A stretch of 64,000 nt of DNA from Microcoleus asticus IPMA8 (lineage in GTDB: Bacteria > Cyanobacteriota > Cyanobacteriia > Cyanobacteriales > Microcoleaceae): positions 16,801 through 80,800 of the forward strand of contig NZ_SRRZ01000018.1 of assembly GCF_013179805.1 (NCBI RefSeq), in the 5' to 3' direction. This document shows, piece after piece, positions 8,369 through 17,587 of this stretch. Position 1 is the first letter of the stretch; every line of letters starts with the position of its first letter. A program made the translations under genes and the position numbers. The notes beneath the pieces are model-generated. The model saw only the letters and a program-made list of their open reading frames with translations, was not told the DNA's origin and ran no database searches.

Positions 8369-9040
8369 GGCTGTAATGACCTATTTGGGTTGAAAAACCG
8401 GGTTTTTTAGCCAAAATCCTGGGTTGAGTGCGAGGGATTTCGGTGGAAAAATCAAGGTGATGAGCCTCAAGAGTCCGTCGGGGGTTGTGTTGGGACGCAC
8501 TTTTGATTGAATGCGGCCTCCAGCGTGCGCGGGCTTGCTTTGAAAGCTAGCTAAAAAATTTTGATTTCTGGGGAACTATTGGCGAAAATCAAAAGTCTGG
8601 TCAACTACAGTGTACTGAAAAGTCGCAACTCAGTTCCAGCAGCCCGATTGCGGGCGATCGAACTTCCCGGCGATCGACATTGCCAAGAGCCCGGTGTGAT
8701 TTCTCAATCTTGAGAGCCTACTCCGATTAACAATGGTTTATGTGTATTTCCTGGCTATTGTTTTAAATAATCACTAGCCACATCGAAGCTCAGTATGGTA
8801 CACTCACAAACGTTTAGCTGAAATATTTTGGTGCTAGAGGAGGGAGGGAGTAGTGGAGTCGAGAGTCCAAAGCAGGAAACAACCGATATTTGCTGCTCAA
8901 GGAATACAGGATTCAACTTGCGATCCCGACCTCCTTACGGACAATTTAAATTACATGACAACTTATGGCAGCCGGGTCAATTAGGGTCTCAACCAATTTC
9001 CGGTTTCATTGGCTAAAAGCTTCAAAAAAAATAGTTGTAC
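8369..9040. other. Intergenic region, no gene seen
   Basis: No supported gene. An AAAAACCGGGTTTTTT near-palindrome at about 8394-8410 belongs to the scattered CCGGG family. A short forward frame at 8828-9016 starting with GTG has no coding signature. Confidence 0.5.
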
Positions 9041-9170
9041 TCATTTAAAAAATAGGGTGCTGCTCCACCCGAATTTACGCCTGTGGACAAGTAGGAGCCG
9101 ACTCCCTTGGTAGAAGCAGGAAGCAGACCCTCTAGAAACTACTTCTAGTTGAATGGTGGAGCTTAAATAA
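9041..9170 (+). mobile_element. Likely IS200/IS605 (tnpB) right-end remnant, structured
   Basis: In one frame the plus strand reads PEFTPVDK, stop, EPTPLVEAGSRPSRNYF, stop, which resembles the C-terminal tail of cyanobacterial TnpB proteins. The segment is dense in hairpins: GCTCCACC (9062-9069) with GGTGGAGC (9155-9162), GGAG-CCGA-CTCC (9094-9105), and CTAGAA-ACTAC-TTCTAG (9132-9148). This fits the right end and guide-RNA region of an IS605-type element whose tnpB body has been lost. It could instead be an unrelated structured RNA or the 5' leader of the RTX gene. Family call is from memory of motif style only. Confidence 0.4.
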
Positions 9171-9242
9171 GCTTAGCCAGGTTTTGTATAGCAGAGAAAA
9201 GTGTATTGTATAAAAATGGTTCATCATTTAGGAGGAGTGTAA

Positions 9243-10100
9243 ATGACACAGGTAACTAATCCAACAACACCAGTATCTTCAAACCCGGGACCGGGCGGTG
9301 GCGCTAACATTATCGGCACCCAGGAGAGTAACAGGTTAAACGGCACCGCCCAAGGCGATATCATCCTGACTTTTGGGGCCAACGATGTGGTCGCTGGTGG
9401 CGGTGGCAACGACCTGATTATTACCGGCGGCGGCAATGACACTGTCGGCGGCGGCGACGGCAACGATACCATCCTTTCAGGCAGCGGCGCCGATGTGGTA
9501 GCTGGTGGCACCGGCGATGACGTGATCTTTGCCGGTAAAGGTGATGACCTCGTAGACGGCGGTGATGGCAATGACCTGGTTTCTGGCGACAGAGGCAACG
9601 ACACCGTACTCGGCGGCTCTGGGAGCGATACAGTCTATGGCGGCCAAGGCAACGATGTTGTCGGCGGCGGCGACGGCAACGACAGCCTGTTCGGCGGTAA
9701 AGACAACGATACTGTCGATGGTGGCTCTGGCAATGACTTTATCACTGGCGACAGAGGAAGTGATGTCCTGACGGGCGGTGCTGGCAGCGATACGTTCTAC
9801 TTCTTCTCCAGCGGGGGCGATTATGGCGTAGACACGATCACTGACTTTACCCCAGGCGAAGATAAGATCCGCTTGAAGCAGGGCGGTGTGTTCTCTGGTT
9901 TGGGCAGCAGCTTCGATGCCACCGAGTTTGTAGTCGTTTCTGGTTTCAACGCAGCCAGCCCAGGAGCAGGCACGACGAACAAGTTGGTCTACGACCCAAC
10001 AAGCGGTGCGTTGTACTTCAACGGCAGCAACGGAGTGCTAACTGTTGCTCAGTTGCAGACTGGTCTGACAATTACCTCGAACAGCTTCGAGTTGTTCTAA
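9243..10100 (+). CDS. RTX calcium-binding repeat protein (hemolysin-type)
   Basis: A 285-residue acidic, Gly/Asp/Asn-rich protein. From about residue 35 to 180 it consists of GGxGxDxhx nonapeptides (GGDGNDTIL, GGTGDDVIF, GGQGNDVVG and others) that fold into calcium-stabilised parallel beta rolls. It is followed by a GGAGSDTFYF...DTITDFTPGEDKI cap typical of the last RTX unit. There is no N-terminal signal peptide; the hydrophobic C-terminus ending NSFELF fits a type I secretion signal, so it is probably exported (inference). GGAGGAG ribosome binding site precedes ATG 9243. No type I secretion genes are in the window. It lies just upstream of the TPR-transferase cluster, with a 540-base gap. 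Confidence 0.9.
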   Translation: MTQVTNPTTPVSSNPGPGGGANIIGTQESNRLNGTAQGDIILTFGANDVVAGGGGNDLIITGGGNDTVGGGDGNDTILSGSGADVVAGGTGDDVIFAGKGDDLVDGGDGNDLVSGDRGNDTVLGGSGSDTVYGGQGNDVVGGGDGNDSLFGGKDNDTVDGGSGNDFITGDRGSDVLTGGAGSDTFYFFSSGGDYGVDTITDFTPGEDKIRLKQGGVFSGLGSSFDATEFVVVSGFNAASPGAGTTNKLVYDPTSGALYFNGSNGVLTVAQLQTGLTITSNSFELF

Positions 10101-10639
10101 AACAAGTGGCAGTTGTGGGGCAGCACCAGATAAAATCTGGGGCTGTTCTCACACTACTGAAAGTCTTGGAAGCTTTCAACTTCATTCTGCCTGCTGCGGA
10201 GCGAAGTTGAAAGCTTTAATGTAGAGACAGGACTTAGCCACGCGGAGTCAGAAACCCGGTTTCTTGGTAAATACTTCCCTAGGAAAGTTAAGATACAGCA
10301 GATTCCAAATTAATGAGGTACACCTCAGAAACCCGGAGGGCAGGCGCTCTTGGCACAGCCTCGGAGCCAAACAAACCAGTTTTTTGTAATTCATTTGCCA
10401 GCAAAAGTGTCGTATCTCGTAGAAACGGTGTTTATGAGGCTTGAGTCTCCGAAGCAAAAGAAAGTAGGAAGTAAAACTCGGGGATTGGTGTCAACTTTAA
10501 CGTCAAGCGTAAAAATTTTAACGATTTATTAGTGAAATTAATCGATCGTCCGCTCGGGCAAAATATAAATACAAAGTTTTTAAATCATAATTTCTAAGTT
10601 TTACTGAAGCGGTAAAGTAACCGCAACTGCTGGCGATCA
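10101..10639. repeat. Gene-free spacer with two palindromic repeats
   Basis: An inverted repeat with 14-bp arms at 10170-10183 and 10203-10216 (AAGCTTTCAACTTC and complement) may terminate the RTX transcript, although no T-run follows. AGAAACCCGGTTTCT at 10250-10264 is a 15-bp palindromic repeat with a related half-copy near 10327. No coding region is supported before the TPR gene. Confidence 0.6.
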
Positions 10640-13471
10640 ATGAACACTCAAGAATATATCCGGCAAGCCCAAGTTTATTTGAACAGGGGGAAGTTAACTG
10701 AGGCGATCGAGTTTTGCAAAAGGGCGATCGAACTTCAACCGTTTTCGCCCTCGGCTTACACCACTTTAGGCGAAATTCTGGAAGCTCAAGGCGATCCGAC
10801 GGCGGCAAGAGACGCTTTTGTGCGAGCTTTGGAGATTTCGCCGCAGTTTTTTCTGGCTCATGCTTATTTGGGTCAACTTTACAGCGAGTATTGGTGGCTG
10901 GATGAGGCGGTTTTTCACTACCGGCAAGCTCTGGATTTGAAACCAGACTGGCCGGAAGTTCATTATAACTTGGGAAATGTTTTTCACAATCAGGGTAATT
11001 TGTTAGAGGCGATCGACTGTTACCGAAAGGCGATCGCTCTTAACCCCAATTATCTACTTGCTTTCTACAATCTGGCTGTGGTTTTAGATGAAAATAATCA
11101 GCTCGAAGCGGCAATTGATACTTACCGACAGGTGATTGCTCTGAAGCCGGATTACGTAGAAGCTTACAGCAATTTGGGTGCGATTCTGCTGAAGGACGAT
11201 CGCGCTGCTGAGGCGATCGAGGTTTACCAACGGGCGATCGAGATTAAGCCAGATTGGGCGACGCTGCACAATAATTTTGGTCAAGCGTTGCTGGACAAAA
11301 ATCCCGAGCGGGCTATCGCATCTTACCTCACAGCTATTGAGTTGCAGCCGGACATGGTTTTGGCTCACTACAATCTGGGGAAAGCGTGGCAAATACAGGG
11401 AGAACATTCGGCGGCGGTTGCTTGTTTCGATCGCGCGATCGAGCTGAATCCCGAACATATTTCGGGCTATACAGACGCCGGGTTTTCTTTGATGGTTTTG
11501 GGCAAAATCGCTGACGCCATGCCTTATTTTAAGCGGGCGATCGCTCTGAAGCCAGATTTTGTTGAGGCTTACTGCCGTTTGGGAGACAGGCGCAGAGTTG
11601 CTGCTGTAGAAGATGATGAATTCTCAAGGGCGATCGCTGCGTGCGATCGATTTCTCACAGCATTGATGGGAAGTTCGGCAACGGATTGTATAACGGATGT
11701 TACGGATGTCACGGATGTCACGGATGTCACAGATTTAAGGGATTTAAAAGTAAAGAAAAAAGATGCTGCGGCTAGATATTTGTCAAGTGCAGATCGCGAA
11801 TTGCCTGTTGCTGAAATCTGCGATAATTTAGCAGAAATTTACTTGCATTTGGGAAATGCTTTAACAGAGTACGGCGGGCACGAATCGGCCACCGCTTATT
11901 ATCAAAAAGCTTTGCAAATTCAGCCACAAAATGCAGAGATTTACTGGCGGGTGGGAAATTCCTTAGCCCAGCAACAGCGGTTCAGTGCAGCAATTGCAGT
12001 TTACCGCATGGCGTTGACGATTCAACCTGCTTTACCGCAGGTTTATTTTGAGCTGGCAAAGCTGCTGGAAAAACAGGGGCGCTGGGAACGGGCAATCGAT
12101 TATTATCAAAAGGTTTTAGAGTTGCAATTGCACGGGTATGGGGATCAGAAAGAGTGGAGTAAAAATAGTTTTATATCGCCCGATCGCCATTCTATAGAAC
12201 CTCCTCACGCTATTTATTTATCGAGTTGGGATTGGCTGGTTAATGCTAAGTTGGATGCGGGCAATTATGTGGAAATAGTTTGGGAATCTGCACCAGAAGC
12301 CTGTGCCGAAAATATTCAGAATTCCCAATTTTCGCTAACAAATTCGCAATTGGCAAATGCCGATTGTACAGGTTTAACTTGCGGGCTGTGTTTGCAGAGG
12401 ATTTCTAAGTGGTTCGATCCGGTGCATTTGGGTTGGGGAGTTTGCCGTTTGTCGAACTTGCAACCGCTACCTGTGGAGTCGCCAAAGACTTTTGTGGCAC
12501 AGATTCCCAAGGGGCGAGTTTGGATTGTTCCGCAGGAAAATTATTGGATGATTTGCAAGGCGATCGCTGTAATTACTCCTGACAATTATTTATTGGCTGA
12601 TGTGTCGAGAGATTATCCGGGGTTTTTGCCGGGATGTGAAAAGCATGATGTTAGAAAACACAGCGTTTTTCAGTTAGAATCATTTCCCGGTTTAAAGAAA
12701 ATTGACGGTAGCGTGGCTGTGCTTTCTGGTTTGTCGGGAAATGTCTATTTTCACTGGATGGTTGATGTTTTGCCGAGGATAGAATTGCTGCGGCTCAGCG
12801 GTAGGGATTTGGCGGAAATTGATTGGTTTTTGGTGAATAGTTGTCAGCACCAATTTCAGCGGGAAAGTCTAAGAATTCTGGGCATTCCTGAAGAGAAAGT
12901 CTTGGAGAGCGATCGCTTGCCTCACATTCAAGCAACAGAGTTAATTGTGCCGTCTTTTGCGGGATATTTGGGCTGGCCTTCTGGGTGGGCGATGGATTTT
13001 TTGAGGCGCGAGTTTCTCAAGGGAATTATACCTAGTTCCAGCTATCCAAAACGCATTTATATCAGCCGCAGCAAAGCGAGATATCGGCGAGTTTTGAACG
13101 AGGAAGATGTGGTGGAGGTTTTGGAGCAATTTGGCTTTGTTTCTATTTTGCCGGAGTCGATGTCTTTGGCAGAGCAAATTGCTCATTTTTACCACGCTGA
13201 GGTGATAGTTGCTGCCCACGGCAGCGGCTTGACAAATACGATTTTTTGCCGCCAGGGAACTAAAGTAATTGAGTTGGTGTCGCCTCACTATATCAGCCAT
13301 TATTATTGGGGAAGCAGTCAATATTTGCAGTTGGAACATTACTTTTTAGCGGGCGAGGCTTTTGAATGCTATCCTATTAGACAGTTGATGTATCAGAATT
13401 CGCTGACTGAGGATATTTTGGTGAACTTGAGTTCGCTGAAAAGGATGGTTGAAGTGGTGCGTTTGGGTTAG
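10640..13471 (+). CDS. TPR protein with C-terminal GT61 (DUF563) glycosyltransferase domain
   Basis: A 943-residue protein. Residues about 3-345 are ten consecutive 34-residue TPRs (for example AIDCYRKAIALNPNY), and three more lie at about 395-500. They are separated by a low-complexity VTDVTDVTDVTDVTD insert (about 351-366) encoded by a 9-bp tandem repeat. Residues about 685-925 form a GT61/DUF563 domain: VYFHWMVDVLPRIELL, KRIYISRSKARYRRVLNE, AAHGSGLTNTIFCRQGTKVIEL. GT61 enzymes transfer sugars such as xylose or GlcNAc; the substrate here is unknown. TPRs fused to a transferase recall protein O-GlcNAc transferases, where TPRs hold the acceptor (analogy only). Start is ATG 10640. It is followed after 24 bases by a paralog, so it is the first gene of a cluster. 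Confidence 0.88.
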   Translation: MNTQEYIRQAQVYLNRGKLTEAIEFCKRAIELQPFSPSAYTTLGEILEAQGDPTAARDAFVRALEISPQFFLAHAYLGQLYSEYWWLDEAVFHYRQALDLKPDWPEVHYNLGNVFHNQGNLLEAIDCYRKAIALNPNYLLAFYNLAVVLDENNQLEAAIDTYRQVIALKPDYVEAYSNLGAILLKDDRAAEAIEVYQRAIEIKPDWATLHNNFGQALLDKNPERAIASYLTAIELQPDMVLAHYNLGKAWQIQGEHSAAVACFDRAIELNPEHISGYTDAGFSLMVLGKIADAMPYFKRAIALKPDFVEAYCRLGDRRRVAAVEDDEFSRAIAACDRFLTALMGSSATDCITDVTDVTDVTDVTDLRDLKVKKKDAAARYLSSADRELPVAEICDNLAEIYLHLGNALTEYGGHESATAYYQKALQIQPQNAEIYWRVGNSLAQQQRFSAAIAVYRMALTIQPALPQVYFELAKLLEKQGRWERAIDYYQKVLELQLHGYGDQKEWSKNSFISPDRHSIEPPHAIYLSSWDWLVNAKLDAGNYVEIVWESAPEACAENIQNSQFSLTNSQLANADCTGLTCGLCLQRISKWFDPVHLGWGVCRLSNLQPLPVESPKTFVAQIPKGRVWIVPQENYWMICKAIAVITPDNYLLADVSRDYPGFLPGCEKHDVRKHSVFQLESFPGLKKIDGSVAVLSGLSGNVYFHWMVDVLPRIELLRLSGRDLAEIDWFLVNSCQHQFQRESLRILGIPEEKVLESDRLPHIQATELIVPSFAGYLGWPSGWAMDFLRREFLKGIIPSSSYPKRIYISRSKARYRRVLNEEDVVEVLEQFGFVSILPESMSLAEQIAHFYHAEVIVAAHGSGLTNTIFCRQGTKVIELVSPHYISHYYWGSSQYLQLEHYFLAGEAFECYPIRQLMYQNSLTEDILVNLSSLKRMVEVVRLG

Positions 13472-13495
13472 TTGGCGTCTGGAGTAAGTTTAATT

Positions 13496-16400
13496 ATGCC
13501 CTCGATTGAGAAGATGGAAAAAGCAGCGGTTGATTTAAGTCGGCAAGCAGAAGTTTATTTAGCCGAAGGAAAGTTGAATGAGGCAGTTGCTGCTTGCGAG
13601 TCAGCGTTGAATATTGAACCGAATTTGGCGACAGCTTGCCAGACGCTGGGAAAGGTGATGCAGGTTCGAGGTGAAATCGAGCAAGCTAAGCAGTGGTATG
13701 AAAGGGCGATCGATCGCAATCCAAATTTGCCGGAAGTTTACGCTAATCTAGGCAGTTTGTATTCTCAGGATAAACAGTGGGAAAAGGCGATCGCCAATTG
13801 TGAAAAAGCGATTTCGCTAGCGCCGAATTTTGCTGCTGTTTATCGGCACTTGGCGAGAATTTGGACGCAGTTGGAGAAGCCAGAAGAGGCGGCAGACTGT
13901 TGGTATCAAGCTTTTAATATCGAGCCGAATTGGGCAACTGCTGACGAGCACGTCACTCTGGGAAATAGTTTTGTTGAATTGGGAAAGTTCGATCGCGCTA
14001 TTGAATGTTATTCGCGGGCAATTAAGTTAAACCCGAAGCTGGCAACAGCTTATCACAATTTGGGGGAAATGCTGGTCCGGGAGAAACGGTCGGATGAGGC
14101 GATCGCCAATTACCGACAAGCCATTGCGATCAATCCAAATTCTTTTGAATCTTACCACTGTTTGGGTAAAACTTGGGCGGAGCGAGGTGAATTAGATCGG
14201 GCGATCGCCTGTTACAACAAAAGCCTCGAAATCAATCCCAACTACGCTCGTGCTTACCTTGGTTTGGGCAATGTTTTGATGCAAAAGCGCGAGTTTGATG
14301 CAGCAATTCAATGTTACCGTCAAACTCTTGACATTAATGATAATTCCTACTGGGCATACAATTGTTTAGGGGACGCTTTGGCTCACAAAAAACTGTGGTC
14401 TGAAGCTATTAGTTGCTACCGTAAAGCTATTGAAATAAATTCAAATATTCCTTGGTTTTATTGCAATTTGGGAATTGCCTTAACCTGCGAAAAAGCCTGG
14501 GATGAAGCTGTTAGCGCTTACCTGCACGCGGTTCAGATCGAGCCGAATTTGACGGGAATCAATCAGCGGTTGGGATATGTTTTGCGGAAGCGAAGCGAAT
14601 CCGGTTTAGACAGCACAATCGAAACTTATTGTCAAGCTATTGAGGTACTTGCAAGCGGGAAAAATTACCACAACTTGCTGGGAATTGAGTTAGATGGAGC
14701 GGAGTTTTATATAAATTTAGGGAATAGTTTAGCGAAACAGAAGCAGTTGGAAGGTGCGATCGTATTTTATAGCATGGCACTGCAAATTGAACCGAATGCT
14801 GCGGAAGTTGTCGCCCAACTCAATGATGTTCGGGCGAAACAACAGGAGTTATACGCACAAATTGCCACTTACCGCCACCAAATTGAAATCGATCCGAGCA
14901 ATTCTAAGCCTTACAACGATTTAGGAAATATTTTACCGCAATTAGGGGAATTAGAAGAAGCAATTATTTGCCACCAAAAAGCGGCCGAATTGAGGGGTTG
15001 GGCTGAGTGTGCGGCGAAAGATTATCAATTTACCCAAGATTGGTTTACACACAATATTCCTATTTGGCAACGGCATTTGCAGGAATTTACTGGAATTGCG
15101 GAATTTCAAGTAGTGGAAATCGGCAGTTTTCAGGGAATGTCGGCTTGCTGGCTGCTGGATAATATTTTAACTCATCAGACGGCAAAGATTACTTGTATTG
15201 ATTTGTTCTTTCAACAACATTTTAAGGGCAATATTGTTAAAACTGGAGCCGCCGATCGGGTAATTGAATTAGAAGGTTACTCTCAAGATTTGTTAGTAAA
15301 TTTGACTTCGGAATATTACGATGTTGCTTACGTTGACGGCTGTCACAAACCCACCAGTGCTCTGCAAGATGCGATTTTATCTTGGAGGTTGGTGAAAGTT
15401 GGGGGGCTGATGATTTTTGATGATTACGAGTTTACGTTTCCCGACAGCCCGGAGCAAGATACTAAAATTGGGATAGATGTTTTTTTGGAGATGTTTGGAA
15501 GTCAGTTAGAAGTAGTACACAAAGGCTATCAACTGATTGTCAAAAAAATCGGCAATCAAAGTTTGGGCGAAGAGAAAACTCTGTTGTCTCTGGGTTGGGA
15601 AAAGTTGGGGGATATTGCGGCAAATGCGGGTTATTTGGATGAGGCGAGCGCCCGCTATCAAACAGCTATTAAAATTAAGTCTGGCAACTACTTAACTCAC
15701 CACAAGTTGGGTAAAACTCTGCAAGAGAAAGAACTGTTTGAGGAAGCTCGGGCCGCTTACCAAAAGGCGATCGCACTAAACCCTAATTTTAGTTGGGCTT
15801 ACTACTTTTTGGGGGAAACTTTGCAGGCGATTGAGGAACAGGGCGAAGCCGCTGCTGCTTACCGCAAAGCTATTGAGTTAAATCCCGATTTTTGTTGGAC
15901 TTACAACAATTTAGGCGATGTGCTGATGGAGCTTTCTGAGTGGGAGGAAGCTGCTGTTGCTTACCGCAAGTTAGTTGAACTAAATCCCGATTTTTGTTGG
16001 TCTTACGATAGATTAGGTAAGGCTTTGGTTGCACTGGAAAATTGGGAGGACGCGGCGGCGGCTTGCCGCAAAGCTATTGAATTAAATTCAGATGATTGTT
16101 GGCTGTACAATAGTTTGGGAGAAGTTCTGGAATCACAAGAAAATTGGCCCGAAGCAGCAGTGGCTTTTGGTCGTGCTATTGAGCTAGAACCTGAGCATAG
16201 TTGGCTGTATAAAAAGTTGGGCGATGCACTGCGGAATCAAGGGGAATTGGAAAGGGCGATCGCAATTTATGAGCAAGGCATCAATCTCGATCCAAAATCC
16301 TGTTGGTGTTACGAAGGATTGGGTTTGAGTTTAATTGCCAAACACCAGTGGGAACCGGCAATCACTAATTTAGTTCAAGCATTGCAAATTCAACCCGATT

Positions 16401-17587
16401 TGTTTGAAGCTTACGATAACATAGGTTATGCTCTGGAACAACAAGGAGAAGTCGATGAGAGCGATCGCGGAGAATACAGCAATCAAATATTACCCTTAAG
16501 TGTTCTCAAAAAATACTGTGGGTTTACAGAAGATTTGACCGTTACAGCAGAATCCAATCCTAACCTCACCTGCATTGACATCCATCCTGCGAGTCACATC
16601 AATTTATCGTATTCCAAAACAATCGACAGCAACAGCAGATTTTGGGAACATCAAAGTCATTCAAGAAAAGCTTTTGTTGCCGTATTGCCAAAGGGACGAG
16701 CTTGGGCAGATGTTGTGACTACGGCCGTTATTACTTCAGAAAATAAACTTGTTACTGATATTTCAATGGGTTGTGCTGAATTGGTAATCACTTCCGACAA
16801 ATTGCCTCCCGCTGAACACGTCGATGGAAATGTGGCTTTTTTATCTGCTCGCTGGGGTGGAGCCGCTTATTTTCATTGGATGTTTGATGTGATTACGCGA
16901 TTTGACCTTTTACAGCGGAGCGGATTGATAGAAACTATAGATAAGTTTATTGTCAATGCCAGGGATTCTTCCTATCAAGCAGAAACTTTAGAGACTTTAG
17001 GAATTCCTCAAGATAAACTTTTAGAAAGTCGCTGCAGTTTACACGTTACAACCGATAAATTAATAGTTCCGTCAATATCTTATAACGGATCGGGGGCAGT
17101 TTCTAAATGGAAGTGTGAATATCTCAGAAAGACATTTTTAAATGAGCAACAGCCACTAAACACAGACTATTCAGAGCGAATTTATATCAGTCGCCAACAA
17201 GCATCCTATCGACGAATTGTCAACGATGAAGAGGTAATTAAATACTTAGAAAAATTGGGGTTCCGCATTGTCAAGCTGGAAACGATGTCGATAGCGGAAC
17301 AAGCATCGTGTTTGGCTGCTGCTAAAGTAGTTGTCGCACCTCACGGAGGAGGATTGACTAATCTAGTTTTTTGCAGTCTAGGAACTAAGGTAATTGAGAT
17401 TTTTTCTCCGCTTTACGTTCCGTATTGTTATTGGATGATTAGCAATTTATGCGGTTTGGAACATTACTATTTAATTGGTGATTTGGTTGATGATGAAACT
17501 CCGACCAAACCTTTACATAAAGATATGCGGTTGGATTTGAACTCGCTGGAAAAATTAATGACTATTGCAGGAGTTTTGCATGGATAA
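13496..17587 (+). CDS. TPR - methyltransferase - TPR - GT61 glycosyltransferase multidomain protein
   Basis: Start is chosen as ATG 13496 with GGAG 11 bases upstream; the frame is open from a TTG at 13472. This gives 1363 residues. Order: about 13 TPRs (residues 5-480); a class I SAM-dependent methyltransferase-like domain (about 530-685) with VVEIGSFQGMSACWLLD, ITCIDLF, YDVAYVDGCHKPTSAL and GGLMIFDDYEF; a second TPR block (about 700-990) with near-identical WSYxxLGxxL repeats; and a GT61 domain (about 1000-1363) with YFHWMFDVITRFDLL, RIYISRQQASYRRIVNDEE and PHGGGLTNLVFCSLGTKVIE. Both halves repeat the design of the preceding gene. It suggests a scaffolded two-step modification (methylation and glycosylation). 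Its stop overlaps the next start by eight bases, so they are translationally coupled. Confidence 0.88.
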   Translation: MPSIEKMEKAAVDLSRQAEVYLAEGKLNEAVAACESALNIEPNLATACQTLGKVMQVRGEIEQAKQWYERAIDRNPNLPEVYANLGSLYSQDKQWEKAIANCEKAISLAPNFAAVYRHLARIWTQLEKPEEAADCWYQAFNIEPNWATADEHVTLGNSFVELGKFDRAIECYSRAIKLNPKLATAYHNLGEMLVREKRSDEAIANYRQAIAINPNSFESYHCLGKTWAERGELDRAIACYNKSLEINPNYARAYLGLGNVLMQKREFDAAIQCYRQTLDINDNSYWAYNCLGDALAHKKLWSEAISCYRKAIEINSNIPWFYCNLGIALTCEKAWDEAVSAYLHAVQIEPNLTGINQRLGYVLRKRSESGLDSTIETYCQAIEVLASGKNYHNLLGIELDGAEFYINLGNSLAKQKQLEGAIVFYSMALQIEPNAAEVVAQLNDVRAKQQELYAQIATYRHQIEIDPSNSKPYNDLGNILPQLGELEEAIICHQKAAELRGWAECAAKDYQFTQDWFTHNIPIWQRHLQEFTGIAEFQVVEIGSFQGMSACWLLDNILTHQTAKITCIDLFFQQHFKGNIVKTGAADRVIELEGYSQDLLVNLTSEYYDVAYVDGCHKPTSALQDAILSWRLVKVGGLMIFDDYEFTFPDSPEQDTKIGIDVFLEMFGSQLEVVHKGYQLIVKKIGNQSLGEEKTLLSLGWEKLGDIAANAGYLDEASARYQTAIKIKSGNYLTHHKLGKTLQEKELFEEARAAYQKAIALNPNFSWAYYFLGETLQAIEEQGEAAAAYRKAIELNPDFCWTYNNLGDVLMELSEWEEAAVAYRKLVELNPDFCWSYDRLGKALVALENWEDAAAACRKAIELNSDDCWLYNSLGEVLESQENWPEAAVAFGRAIELEPEHSWLYKKLGDALRNQGELERAIAIYEQGINLDPKSCWCYEGLGLSLIAKHQWEPAITNLVQALQIQPDLFEAYDNIGYALEQQGEVDESDRGEYSNQILPLSVLKKYCGFTEDLTVTAESNPNLTCIDIHPASHINLSYSKTIDSNSRFWEHQSHSRKAFVAVLPKGRAWADVVTTAVITSENKLVTDISMGCAELVITSDKLPPAEHVDGNVAFLSARWGGAAYFHWMFDVITRFDLLQRSGLIETIDKFIVNARDSSYQAETLETLGIPQDKLLESRCSLHVTTDKLIVPSISYNGSGAVSKWKCEYLRKTFLNEQQPLNTDYSERIYISRQQASYRRIVNDEEVIKYLEKLGFRIVKLETMSIAEQASCLAAAKVVVAPHGGGLTNLVFCSLGTKVIEIFSPLYVPYCYWMISNLCGLEHYYLIGDLVDDETPTKPLHKDMRLDLNSLEKLMTIAGVLHG

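Noticed and set aside
8828..9016. Forward frame of 62 codons beginning with GTG
   Set aside because: Despite a purine-rich upstream, residues show no protein-like pattern.
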